This document shows, piece after piece, positions 24,529 through 36,649 of a stretch of 64,000 bases of DNA (positions within the stretch are counted from its first letter, which is position 1; each line of letters opens with the position of its first letter). Position numbers and translations under genes: made by a program. The stretch is taken from positions 30,848,720-30,912,719 of the forward strand of contig JASWHV010000008.1 of NCBI GenBank assembly GCA_030760725.1, in the 5' to 3' direction. Source of the stretch: Neostapfia colusana (taxonomy: Eukaryota; Streptophyta; Magnoliopsida; Poales; Poaceae). The notes below the pieces were generated by a model. That model ran no database searches. It worked only from the letters and a program-made list of their open reading frames with translations, and was not told the DNA's origin.

Positions 24529-27500
24529 ATGGTGAGGGAAAACGCCAGCCGTCAAAGGAGGACCATTCGTGGCAACCATGAACCACAAGAGGATGACAAC
24601 GTTGAAGTTCCTGAAAATGCTAACCCAGGGGCTGATGCAAACAACCTTGAACGATTGATGGCTATGCAGAACCAGCTCATGCAAACTATGATACAAACTT
24701 TGGGACAGCTGTAAGCCAACAACAACAATCCTAACCCCGTTCCTGCACCCCCACCGCCACCACCGCCGGCTCACAACAGATTGGGAGAGTTCATGAGGAC
24801 TCGACCGCCTACTTTTGCACAAGCTAATGATCCCATGGAGGCTGATGATTGGTTGAAATCCATGGAAAAGAAGCTTGCTATTGTTCAGTGCAATGATAAG
24901 GAGAAAGTTCTCTTCGCATTGCACCAACTCATGGGAGCAGCCGCTGACTGGTGGGACGCTCTCTGCAATGCTCATGTCAACCAGGAGACAATCACTTGGG
25001 CTGAATTCAAGGAGAGTTTCCCCTCTTATTACGTCCCTGCTGGAGTCATGATGCTTAAAAGGCAAGAGTTCGAAGATCTCCGCCAAGGAAAGAAGAGCGT
25101 GAATGAGTACCTCAACAAGTTCACACAGCTGTCAAGGTATGCTCCCGAAGACGTCAACTTGAAGGAAGCAATACTTGTTCATGAGAGGATTGAACAATGA
25201 GATCCAAGTTCAGCTGCTCAACAACGATTATGCAAACTTCTAGAAGCTCGTTGACAAAGCTATAGTGGTTGAGAGCAAGATCCGTGAGATCGAGCAAGAG
25301 GGCAAGAGAAAGATGCCATACCATCCACAAGGGAGCAATGTACGTCCTCGTTTCATGCCACCGGCTGCACCGCAGTATGGCTCGTCCGCTTCTACTTTCC
25401 GCCCTGCAAACCCATCTCGTCCTAATCAACCATCGCAGCAACGTCCTGTTATGCAAGCACCTCGTATGCCTTTGCCGCCTGCACCCCATACCAACATGGG
25501 CGCCTATGCTCAAAACCAGCCTCGCCCCAACATTCCTGATGTTTTGAGCAACAAAGCATGTTTTTCGTGCGGAGAGGCGGGACACTTTGCAAGTCAATGC
25601 CCGAGGAAAGGACTTGGACAGCCGACCAACACACCAAAACAGAACCCACGGCCGAATGGAGGAACTACGCAAGGTAACCGTGGGCAGCAGAACTACGCTC
25701 AATGCAACGTGAATCATGTCTCCGCTGAGGAAGCGCAACAGGCTGAGGACGTCGTGATTGGTATGTTCCTTGCCAACTCCAACCCAGCCACTGTTTTATT
25801 TGATTCCGGAGCATCGGATTCATTCATATCATCCAAGTATGTTGCCAAGTATAGTCTGCCCATATCACACATGAAACACACGATGTTGGTTAATTCTCCC
25901 GGTGGAGAGATGAGGACTAATATAGTATGTTCAAAAGTAAACCTTAAAACAAGGGGGGTAGACTTTCTTGCCAACCTTATTGTCCTGGATTCCCAAGGGA
26001 TTGATATAATACTTGGAATGGATTGGTTAAGCAAGTACAACGGAGTAATTCAATGTGCTGAGAGGAGCGTGCAGTTGACAAATGAGCACAGTACTCGTAT
26101 TGAGTTCGAGTCAGCCCAACCGGCAACCGAGAAGGCAGCGTTGAACCACGTCAAAGAAGCAACATTGGAAAGCATTCCGGTGGTTCAAGAATTTTCAGAT
26201 ATGTTCCCGGAAGAAATTACAGGTATGCCACCTGACCGGGACATTGAATTTGCCATTGATTTAGTACCTGGAACTGCACCTATAGCGAAAAGGCCATATA
26301 GGATGCCCGCTAATGAACTAGTGGAACTTAAGAAGCAAATTCAAGAGCAGCTAGAAAAGGGTTTTATACGCCCAAGATCGTCACCGTGGGGAGCCCCCTG
26401 CTCTTCGTAGACAAGAAGGATGGGACCCAAAGGATGTGTGTAGATTAGGTCTCTCAATGAGGTGACGATCAAGAATAAATACCCGCTGCCCCGTATAGAG
26501 GACCTGTTCGACCAAATGAAAGGTGCCCGAATTTTCTCCAAGATTGATCTTCGGTCGGGATACTTCCAGCTGAAGATTAAGCCCTCCGACATACCCAAGA
26601 CTGCATTTTGAACACGGTATGGTTTGTATGAATATACCGTTATGTCTTTTGGGTTAACGAATGCACCCACATACTTTATGTACCTCATGAATAAGGTCTT
26701 CATGGAGTACATGGACAAGTTCGTCGTGGTTTTCATCGATGATATCATGTTGTATTCAAAAAGAGAGAAAGAACATGAAGAACATTTGAGATTGACATTG
26801 CAGAAACTGTGAGAGCATCAATTGTATGCCAAGTTCAGCAAGTGTCAATTTTGGCTAAAGGAGATATCGTTCCTAGGCCACATCATCTCCCAGAGAGGAG
26901 TATCGGTTGATCCCAGAAAAGTGGGAGATGTTCTGAAGTGGAACCAACCGCAGAATGTGAGAGATATTCAGAGTTTCCTTAGGATGGCTGGATACTACCG
27001 ACGGTTCATCAAGGATTTCTCCAAAATAGGGAAGCCTATGACTGAATTGCTAATGAAGGGAAAATCATTTCAGTGGACACCAGTGTGCCAAGAAAGCTTT
27101 GAGGAGCTCAAGAAAAGACTAACCACAGCGCTGGTTTTGGTATTGCCAGACGTGAGCAAGAGTTTCGATATATATTGTGAGGCATCAAGATAAGGGCTTG
27201 GATGCGTGCTCATGCAAGAAGGACAAGTGGTAGCCTATGCGTCGAGACAACTAAAGAAACACGAGCTGAATTACCGCACAGATGACTTGGAACTTGCAGC
27301 CATGGTACATGCCTTGAAGATTTGGAGGCATTATATCATTGGCCACCGATGTGAGATCTATATGGATCACAAAAGCCTCAAGTATATATTCATGCAAACG
27401 GATCTGAATTTGAGGAAACGTCGATGGTTGGAACTCATCAAGGATCTTGATGTTGGAATCAATTATCACCCCGGAAAGGCCAATGTAGTAGCTGATGCGT

Positions 27501-29079
27501 TGAGCCGGAAGGGAGCATGTCACCAACTCACAGTTCGGGAGCTACCACCCGAGCTTCGCAAGGAGTTCGAACGGTTACATCTTGGGTTCTTGAACGAGAT
27601 GGAAGTGATAGAACTCAACTCTTCGCTGGAACAAGAGATATGAGATGGCCAAGCAACGGATGAGGAAATCAAGGAAAGAATCTGACAAGGCATAGAAAAG
27701 GATTTCAAGGAAGACGAGAAGGGCACGCTTTGGTTAGGGAAAAGGATTTGTGTGCCTAACGTGAAGCACATCCACGACACGATATTAAAGGAGGCACATG
27801 ACTCACCTTATTCCATACATCCTGGCTGTACAAAGATGTACAAGGACCTGAAAACTTGCTATTGGTGGGATGGTATGAAAAGGGACATAGCTGAATATGT
27901 TGCCTTATGCGACACGTGCCAACGGGTGAAGGCCAAACATCAAAAACCCGTTGGACTGTTGCAGCCATTGAAAGTACCCGAGTGGAAGTGGGAAGACATC
28001 AGCATGGATTTCATTGTCGAATTGCCACGTACTCGGTTGGGTTACGACTCCATTTGGGTTATTGTGGACCGATTGACGAAAACAGCCCATTTCCTTCCTG
28101 TTAGAACCACGTACCGCGTCGCAGAACTAGCCGAGCTGTATATGGAGCAAATCGTGTGTCACCATGGAGTTCCGAAGAGGATAGTTTCAGATCGGGGTTC
28201 TCAATTTACCTCTATGTTCTGGAAGAAGCTACATGAAGCCATGGGTACACGGCTGAATTTCAGCTCCGCTTATCACCCGCAACTGACGGGCAAACTGAGA
28301 GGACAAATCAAATTTTGGAAGACATGTTGAGAGCTTGCGCCTTGAAACATGGGCGCAGTTGGGATAGGAGCTTGCCATATGCTGAATTCTCATACAACAA
28401 CAGCTATCAAGCCATCTTGAAGATGTCACCTTTCGAAGCATTGTATGGTAGACGGTGTAGAACGCCGCTGTTCTGGAATGAGACCGGAGAGAGCCAAGTG
28501 TTTGGACCCAAAGTGCTGCAAGACGCTGAAAAGCAAGTCCAAACGATACGAGAAAATTTGAAGGCTGCTCAGTCACGACAAAAAGGTTATGCGGACAATA
28601 GGCGAAGAAGATTGACCTTCGAAGTAGTAGACTTCGTGTACCTTAAGGTATCGCCTATCCGAGGCCAACGACGATTCAATGTCAAGGGCAAATTAGCACC
28701 TCGCTACATCGGGCCATTTAGGATTTCGGGCAAGCGAGGAGAAGTAGCCTATCAACTAGAGCTGCCAACGCACCTCTCCGATTTACATGATGTGTTTCAC
28801 GTATCCCAACTCAAGAAGTGCTTAAGAGTACCGGAAGAACAAGTACCGATGGATGAGCTCGAGCTTCAAGAGGATCTGACCTATGTGGATCACCCCGTCC
28901 AAATTTTGGATGTGAAGGAAAGGGTCACGAGGAACAAAGTGATCTGTTGGTGCAAGGTACAGCGGAGCCATCACACGGAAGCCGAAACTACATGGGAGCG
29001 TGAGGAAGACCTCAAGGCAGAATTCCCTCATCTATTCGCTACTCTATCGAATCTCGAGGGCGAGATTCGAGGGGGGTAG
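24529..29079 (+). pseudogene. Chromovirus Gag-Pol with chromodomain-like C terminus, broken
   Basis: Gag starts at ATG 24529. A TAA at 24712 and a frameshift near 25190 interrupt it. The zinc knuckle CFSCGEAGHFASQC lies at about 25556-25597 and protease VLFDSGASDSF at about 25794-25826. Reverse transcriptase begins near 26200, shifts frame near 26400, has stops near 26445 and 26610, and keeps FIDD near 26735-26746. RNase H spans about 27140-27520 (stop near 27190). Integrase has its HHCC region at 27800-27930, the two Asp of the catalytic triad near 28010 and 28190, and a frameshift near 28285 just before the Glu region. The frame 28315-29079 ends in WEREEDLKAEFPHLF, the signature of a chromodomain-type tail thought to steer integration to heterochromatin. 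Confidence 0.9.
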
Positions 29080-29082
29080 GTT

Positions 29083-32000
29083 TGTAACACCCTCAAATTC
29101 ATTTCCATGCATTGCATACATTTTTATATAGAGAAACATTATAAAAGAAGTACAAATGGAGAAAAGAACCGTATAAATGGAGGAAGGAACCATAGAAATG
29201 GAGAAAGAATCATAAAAATGGTGGGGAATTGGAAAAAGACAGCTGAAATGAGCCAATTCCAATTTGTTGAAGTGTGCTGTCGACACGTGGCGCCCCCAGA
29301 GCTCACCCCTGTGAAGGGGGTGAGGTCCGGCACTCCTGGACACTTGGCGCCCTCGGAGCTCACCTCTGAGGAGAAGGGAGGCCTGGCCCCGCTGGACAAA
29401 TAGCGCCTTCGGAGCTCACCCCTGCGGAGGGGGTGAGGTCCGGCACTGCTGGCCACGTGGCAGGCCCGGAGCTCGCCTCTGAGGAGAAGGGAGGCCCAGC
29501 CCCGCTGGACACGTGGCACCCTCGGAGCTCGCCTCTGAGGAGAAGGGAGGCCCGGCCCTGCTGGACATGTGGCGCCCTCGGAGCTCGCCCCTGCGGAGGG
29601 GGCGAGGCCCGGCTCTGCTGGCCGCGTGGCAGGCCCGGGGCTCGCCTCTGAGGAGAGGGGAGGCCTGGCCCGGCTGGACATGTGGCGCCTTCACAGCTCA
29701 CCCCTACGGAGGGGGCGAGGTCCTTAGGCGGTTTTTTTTCTCCTGTGCACGGGGGTACCCGGTACTGAGGGTACCGACACAATTTTCCCAAATTTTCCCC
29801 CACATTTGGGGAATTTCCCCCATATTGCTGCCGCACCAAATCAATTGGGGAAAAGTTTGTTAGGATTTTGCTCCAATTAGAGTAGGATTCTCCCTCTTCC
29901 CCCCCCCCTTATAAATAGAACCCAAACCCCTCCCCCTTGGCCGCAACCCTTTTCTTTCTTTCCCCTCCCCAAGTCGGCGACTTGGTGGCCCTAGCCCCCG
30001 ACTCGCCGAGTTGGACCCCCCCTCGCCGGAGTTCAGTCGCCAGTGAGCCCCACCGGTGAGCCCGCCGACGAGCCCCGTCACGCCTCGCCGTCGCCGGAAA
30101 AGAGTTGACGATCTGTCCTGCCCTAATCTTCCATAAAAAAATTCCTTGCTGCTGCCATTGCTAGGAGGAAGGCCCTGCCACCAAAGGGAAGTGAGGTAGG
30201 TCTTCGTTACCCATCTTACGACATTGTCGCTGTTTCTACGCATCCATTTTCTTCGCTCCTTTCGAACAGAAACTTTTTCGTGTGAACAGATCACGTTTTG
30301 ATCAGTTTTTGACGGTGGAATTGATCTAGATCTTGAGTCAAGATAATCACCACGTCCACACTTGATCCCTACACCCTTGTTCATCATTAAACCCCATGAA
30401 ATGCCATTAAAACATGCAAGAACACGTACAAACTGGTCTAATAAAACAGCATCATTGGATTTGCATTCATCTACACCATTGCATCTTGAGTAAAGTCTGT
30501 GCATGATGTTTGATTGTTGTAAATTCTGTATGTGTGTGGTCGTGAGTAGAAGGACAAGCTCAGGAAGCCATCTACGAAGAACTACATCACCAATACTTCA
30601 AGACGCTTGAACAACAAGAGCCACGGGAGCAAGGCAAGTTCCCCTTGACCATATTGATCCCATGTTTTGAAACTGTTTTATTTGCAAAAACGTGTATGCT
30701 TGAGTCAACTATATGGGACACCCTTTTATAGGAGTTTACTAGTTTTGTTAACCATCCTTGTCGCCGGGAAAGTTGATGAGTCGGGTATGGTCATTTTTCC
30801 TTTTTACTTCGCTTAATCTACGGATACGGGAAGTGAACTAAAACATGGTTAGCTACTGCCCTCATATGAATAATGGTAATGAGTACTTGATGATGATAAT
30901 GAGCATGGAATCGGGGGAGATCTAGGCAATCTCGGTTCGTGGATGTTGCTGAATGAGATGGTGGTTTACTTACCGTAGATCTAAGGACCGGTTCATGCCA
31001 GGAAAACAGTGCCACCACAAGGCCAAATATGGGTGCGGCTTAGCTGACTAATTAGGTGTGTTGCTAGCTTCTTATGTACCGTGGATGGCGTGGGGGAATG
31101 GGAGTCGAGGAGGACTGCCCTGGGAACTGCATGGCACAAGAGGGGGCCCGTGGGTGGGAGAATGGTGATTCGAACCTGCTGGTGAAACCTCAGTGAGTCC
31201 ATACATCTAGTAGCCCCTTTATAAATGCTATTTTGTGATCTCTTGGCCATACACCGACGGTTGTGTACTGGTATAATGGAGGTTCTGCAGTCGCTGACGG
31301 GTGACGAAATCATGAACTTGTGGGTAAAGTGGTGCCACCTCTACAGAGTGTAAAACTATCATGATAGCCGTGCTTACGGTCACAAGCACCTGGCCAACTC
31401 ACTTAATTAGAGGGAAAACTTGGGATGGATGTTCGGTATGGTTATGGTATGGTCATTGGGATTGGTTTCGGGACTGTTTGAGTCTTGGCAATGAGTTTGG
31501 TTTCGGTTATATGAATATGAGATGGTTATGAATATTTATGAGCATGAGATGAACTTGAGAAAGATTAATGGTTGGTTGAGACTTGATAATTGGTGAATTA
31601 TGATGGAGGAATGTTGCTGTTTTACTTGGATATATGTTGGGATTAAATTCACCTAGAAATAGTCGCTGTTTTTACCATGTTTATGAAATAAAATTTACTT
31701 GCTGCAATGAGCCTTTTTATTCCATACCTTGTTGTAAGCTACATGTCATACTTTTCCCGCACTTGCTGAGTACGACATGTACTCACCCTTGCATTATCAC
31801 ATAAACATCAGCTACAGGAGAAGAGTACTTCGAGGATCATGTGGAGTACTAGGCGTGCGAACTACCGTCAACATGCCTCTGGAGTTGAAGTTGGGGCCTG
31901 CTGTTTAGTTAATTCCGCTGTCGTTTAGAGACTTCCGCTGCAAGAATAAGTTAGAGATTCATTAGTGAGACAATGAGTCGATGTAATAATGTACTTAAAC

Positions 32001-32118
32001 ACTATTTATTCGTGGTTATATTCTGAATTCAATTTGTGGATTACATGTGTATGTGTGATGAACATCCTGGGCACACATATGCATTAACTTGGTTCTGTTT
32101 TCGGAACCGGGTGTCACA
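29083..32118 (+). repeat. 3' LTR of the chromovirus
   Basis: 3036 bp, a close match to 20007-22981, with a TATAAATA box at 29910-29917. The polypurine tract GATTCGAGGGGGGTAGG immediately precedes it (29064-29080). The length difference from the 5' LTR comes from small indels, including about 45 bp near 29828-29875. Confidence 0.93.
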
Positions 32119-35100
32119 CTTTGGAAGGTGTTTGCATGTGTGCAAGGAGTGCATGGACGTGGCAACATGGTTCCAAGGCGTGATGAAGATATGTGGATGT
32201 AAAGAATTGGTAGGAAAGGTCCAACCGGCTGGATTATGGACTCAGGCCGCGGCTGAGTCGGTTATGGCTCAAATATAGAAAGATTTGAGTTAGTTATGAT
32301 AGGATTTCGTGTGGGACACGAAGTTGAGTTGTTTTAGAAATGTGGGGTAAGTTACTAAGGTGTTTAGAAGTCTTAAGATTGCTTCTATCTGTGAATAGAA
32401 GAGTCTTGAGCAGTTTTGGAAAGTTAGAGTTTGAATCCAAGTAGGAGTAGAAGTCCTAGTTTGACTTGGGTTGGCCTTAGGCCTGGTTATATAAGCAAGG
32501 GAGGCCAAGGCTCGTGGAGAACACGACTTTGGGTTGTTCCTCTTATGTTTTGATCAATAAAATTCGTAATTTAGAGGAGTTTTTGTGCCTTGTTTGTCCG
32601 ACTTGTTTTTGTCAAGTCTTTCTCGTCGAATTTCTGGACAGCACAACAGTGCTTCGTTGTTTTGATCATAACTCGAGTTTTACAGATCCAATTGACGTGA
32701 TTCTTTTTGGGTTGCCTTCACAACTTGATTATCTATCATATGTGAAAATTTCACGGTCATTGGATTTGTAGTTTCTGATCTACACGAGTGTCTTTGTAGT
32801 GTTGCAGATCTGATTTTTACTCGAGTAGAACAGATTGACCCTTGTTTGATCTTTCGATCATAACTTGAGTTATTTGTGACGGATTTCCATGATTCTTGTT
32901 GTATTGTCTTCGTGACTTAATTATATATAATATATACCACTTTTGCCACGGTTGAACATATTTAGATCAGTTGCATATGCGGTTTCTTTAACAGATCGAT
33001 TTTCTACTGAAGGGGTTTTTGTTGCTTCCACTAAAAAGTTTAAATCTTCCATTCACCCCGCTCTGGTAGCTTTTCACGTGCTCTTCGATCCTACACAACC
33101 CGAACAATATTTTTCTTTCCAGAAACAACTACGTGCATCTTCTCAATTCCTGGATCATGTACATAATAAACTTGTGCAACACGATCTACGAGAACCCACG
33201 GATCATCTTTATAACCCACTTTGTTCAAGTCTACCAGTGTCAGCCCGTAGTTGTCCACTTTCATACCATCAGGATGTTTGACTCATTGGCACTAAACACA
33301 GGCATTTGCATTCCTTTGCCATAATCAAGTTCCTAGATTTCCTCTATGAACCGGAGTATGTGGTCTTCTGCCCTTGTGGACTATAAGCCTCTATACGAAC
33401 ACCACTATTTTGTGCAACACGCTTACCATCTTTTTCCTAGCATAAAATATGTAACCATTGATGTCATATGCTTGCCATGATGTCACCAAAGCAAATGGGC
33501 CAGAAGCTAACTTCTTCATTGTTGCCTCTTCATCAGTCTCCGGTATATTTTTGTCCATTAACCATTCATTGAAACGTCTTCTGTGCTCTTTCATGATTCA
33601 GTGCTCTGTGCGGCCTTGGTTTTTTCTGCGAAGCTCAATTTCGTGTTCCTCGATGTACGACTCAGCTATTGCGAGCTATTGTAGTACACCAAAATGTGCA
33701 CAATGTACTAATTCATAATCCTGAATGATAAAAGTTTTCTTACCCAATTTGCCTCTCCCACATAGGCTACCCTCATGCACCAGTATAGGCACACCTATCG
33801 GCTTTCCATCATTGATGTAATCAGCGCAACCCTCAATCACTTCTTCAGTAGTGTATCCTTCCATAATTGAACCCTCTCGGTGAGCACGGTTCCACACATA
33901 ACCCTTTAATACTCCTAAATATCTCTCCAACGAAAACATATGATTTAAATATAGTGGCCTCAATGCTTTTATCTGATCAACAAGATGTATGATTAGGTGT
34001 AATTGCATATCAAAAAGGATGGTGGGAAACACATCTCAAGCTTGTACATAGTCTCGACGATGTATGTTTCCAAATAGCCTAAGTCTTCCCAAGCTATCAC
34101 CTTTTACGATACTGCATTGAAGAAGTATTACAAACGTGTGATGATAACTTTTACATGCTCATGTTTGATGACCCTTATTGCAATGGCAAGGAACACTGTC
34201 GTCATCATGTGACAGTTGTGAGAATTATAGCCAAATAAAGACAAGTCTTTCATCGAGATTAGTTTGCGGATATTGGATGAGAAACTCGTGGGCACTTTGA
34301 TCCCACGCAAGCATTCGCAAATTGCCTTTTTCTCCTGTAGCGTGAAGTTGTAGCTGACTGGGGGAAGGTAATTCTTCCCGTTGGCCTTTTGTACTGGGTG
34401 AAGCTCTGGTCCCATATCAAGATTTACTAGGTTCATACTTGATTTTAATCCGTCCTTTGTTTTCCTCGGAATGTCCAGGAAGGTTACAATGATGCTGTCA
34501 AATACATTATTTGTAACGTGCATCAAGTCAATACTATAGCAAATTTCCAGGTTCTTCTAGTACGGAAGATACTTGAAAAAAATTGATTGTTTCTTGAAAG
34601 TCGTGTTAGTTGTATCACCCAAAGATGTAGTTTTCTTTCTCTTTGTTCCTTTACATTTTTTGCCTTTACAGAAAGCAACCTGAATGTTCTTGACCATTTC
34701 AAACACGAGTTTTCCACTATAAGGTTTGGGTGTTGTATCTTTTTTTATTGTGTTATTCAATTGTTATTTCATCTTCCTACACTTGTGTGTATCTGTCAAG
34801 AACCGTCGGTGTCTCATGTACACCGTCTTTCTGGATGAAGTGAGGTACAAAAATACAGTTCCATCCACACACCTTACACAACATTTCTTCTCTTTCATTT
34901 GTCCTGATAATGTAAACAGTCCGGGATAATCATGCACGGTAATGAATATCATTGCTCTTAGTGTGAAATACTCCCGCTTGTACTCATCCAATGTATGTAC
35001 CCCTTCATTCCACAGTTTTGACATAACTTCTATTAGAGGTTCCAAGAACACATCATTTTCGATGTCGGGTTGTTCGGACCTTGTATAAGAATAGATAACA

Positions 35101-36619
35101 AAATATATTTTCTTTTGTAACACAACCACGTCAGTAGGTTGTACATCGCTAATACCACGGGCCATGTGTTGTGTATGCTCATTTTTTCACCAAACGGATT
35201 CATTCTGTCTATACCCAAGGCAAACCTTATATTTCTGATTTCCTTTGCAAACTCTAGATACTGAATATCAATATTTTTCCACTTGGTTGCATCACTAGGG
35301 TGTCGAATATGTTTTTCATTCTCCCTGTGCTGTTCGGAATCTCAACACATAAGTTCAGTCTCTCTAGGGTTTGAGAACAAACGCTTCAAGCAATCAATTA
35401 CTGGAAGGTACCATATCATCAAGACAGGAATTTTTTTCTCTTATTCTTTCTGCCTACATTGTCAGAAGTATCATCATCGTCACCTTCAGGGCCAATAATA
35501 TTCTTCTTATTCTTTAAGGTCTTATTCATGTTGGTAACATACTGGTGATTATAGTCCTTCGTGTATCTACCGGCACCGCAAATGGGGCATCTAGTTGCGA
35601 GCTTATGCTCTTTGCGATACAGAATACAATGGTTCACACAAGCGTGTATTTTCGTCACACCTAGTGACGTCGAGCAAAGAAGTTTCTTCTTTTATAAGTG
35701 CTTCTGGGCAGTTTATTGGGATTTGGAAGAATTTCTGCCAAAAGATTCAAAAGATCATAGAAACTACAATCGGACCATACGTGTGTGGCTTTCAACTTTA
35801 GTAGTTCTAGGACTGCACGCAATATAGTAAACTCTTTATCACAACCCTTTGATTCATCATATAAGAGCTCCGTCGCCGTATTTTGCAATGTCTCCATTTT
35901 ACTTAAAACTTTACTTGCTCCCATAGAAGTCAATAGATGTGGTTCGATGTGATGCAATATCCCCTCACAATCAAACTCATCATCATCATCCTGATTGTCA
36001 CTACCATAATCGATATGAGCATTATCGTCATCAGAACCTCTCTCATCATTTTCATCCACCTCATTGGTATCTAACTCACCATGCTCTGTCCATATTGTGT
36101 AGTCTTTTTTGAAACCCCTTTTCACCAAATGAGATTGGATTACTATAGTATCTATCAAGCAATCTTATTTTCAAAGTCGATACATGGACATAATATGTCA
36201 TCTATCTTTTGCATCTTCACATGTCTCTTAGACGCTTCAATAAAGTTTGCAACATTTTGAATGTACATAGGATCAGGTCTTGGCATGTTGTACATCCACG
36301 CTCGGCGGTCCATCTTCTATGTTAAACTGTAAAAATAAAAATATGATAGTAAACATTTCTTGAATGCAGGTGAAGGCTGAAAGTTGAACACAAGGTTCAT
36401 AAAGCTAGCGTACAGTGATGGCACTTGGAGGCGAGGACGACGACGTGCGCGCGCTTGGAGGCGAGGGTGAGGACGGAGACGTGGGCTCGGCAGCGAGGGA
36501 AAGGACGGCGACGGCGGCCAAGACGGCAGCGGCGGCGGCGAGGGGCAAATATATTTTTTGGCAGCCTGATAGCATAGATGTGAAATCTTCTGAGTTAGGT
36601 TTTGCGTGCCCGAGCGGTG

Positions 36620-36629
36620 CTTTATATAG
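36620..36629 (-). promoter_or_regulatory. Candidate TATA box of the CACTA TNP2 gene
   Basis: On the minus strand, ACTATATAAAG lies about 305 bp upstream of the TNP2 ATG at 36313. The interval is a GC-rich leader (36410-36545) without ATG-initiated domain content. The position fits a promoter, but no transcript data are available. Confidence 0.5.
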
Positions 36630-36649
36630 TCGTCCATTATCATAGTCGG

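Larger units (their letters stand above)
20007..32118 (+). mobile_element. Ty3/gypsy chromovirus (Tekay-like) with ORF0, inserted in copia 2 LTR
   Basis: LTRs are about 3.0 kb (20007-22981 and 29083-32118) with TGTAACACCC..GGGTGTCACA ends. The target site is CGTTG on the left and CTTTG on the right (one mismatch). The order is primer site, ORF0, Gag, protease, RT, RNase H, integrase, and a terminal chromodomain-like segment, which places it among chromoviruses, probably Tekay/Del. It carries several stops and frameshifts, so it is inactive. A solo LTR of the same broad family is at 44858-47623. Confidence 0.93.
11821..33095 (+). mobile_element. Ty1/copia element 2 (SIRE/Maximus-like), inserted in TNP2
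   Basis: Full-length element with 1653-bp LTRs, perfect CAACC target duplications (11816-11820 and 33096-33100), initiator-Met primer site, Gag, coiled-coil spacer, protease, integrase, and RNase H. The long LTRs, long coiled-coil region after Gag, and about 1 kb between RNase H and the 3' LTR suggest the SIRE/Maximus lineage. The catalytic core of reverse transcriptase is missing, so it could only move with help. A chromovirus (20007-32118) is inserted in the right LTR. Removing that insertion and one target copy leaves a right LTR of 1653 bp, the same length as the left. Confidence 0.93.
19326..33095 (+). repeat. 3' LTR of copia 2, interrupted by the chromovirus
   Basis: The two parts are 19326-20006 and 32119-33095. 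A local 30-bp duplication at about 19890-19950 (TTAGGGAGAAGATGAGG repeated) is absent from the 5' LTR. The LTR ends CGATCCTACA followed by the CAACC target copy. Confidence 0.9.
11709..36313 (-). pseudogene. CACTA TNP2-type transposase, split by a copia insertion
   Basis: The gene starts at ATG 36313 (MDRRAWMYNMPRP, the usual TNP2 beginning) and continues to 33096. It is then interrupted by the copia element and finishes at 11820-11709 with a TGA stop. Visible conserved blocks in order are the N-terminal CPC region, SHLVKRGF..Y..W..HGE (36.1 kb), an acidic stretch, KIHACVNHCILY with C/H pairs (35.6 kb), DRMNPFGE..STW-type block (35.2 kb), DYPGLFTLSGQ (34.9 kb), the MFSLERYLGVLKGYV block (33.9 kb), and a C-terminal KVGYKDDPWVLVDR region (33.2 kb). 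Frameshifts occur near 36170 and 35660, with further frame changes or introns at 35.2-34.5 kb. This domain order is that of the tnp2/DUF4218/DUF4216 family. TNP2 is the catalytic cut-and-paste protein; the copia insertion alone disables it. Confidence 0.88.

Noticed and set aside
36415..36645. 76-codon Gly/Glu/Ala ORF
   Set aside because: GCG/GAC low complexity in the TNP2 leader, antisense to the inferred transcript.
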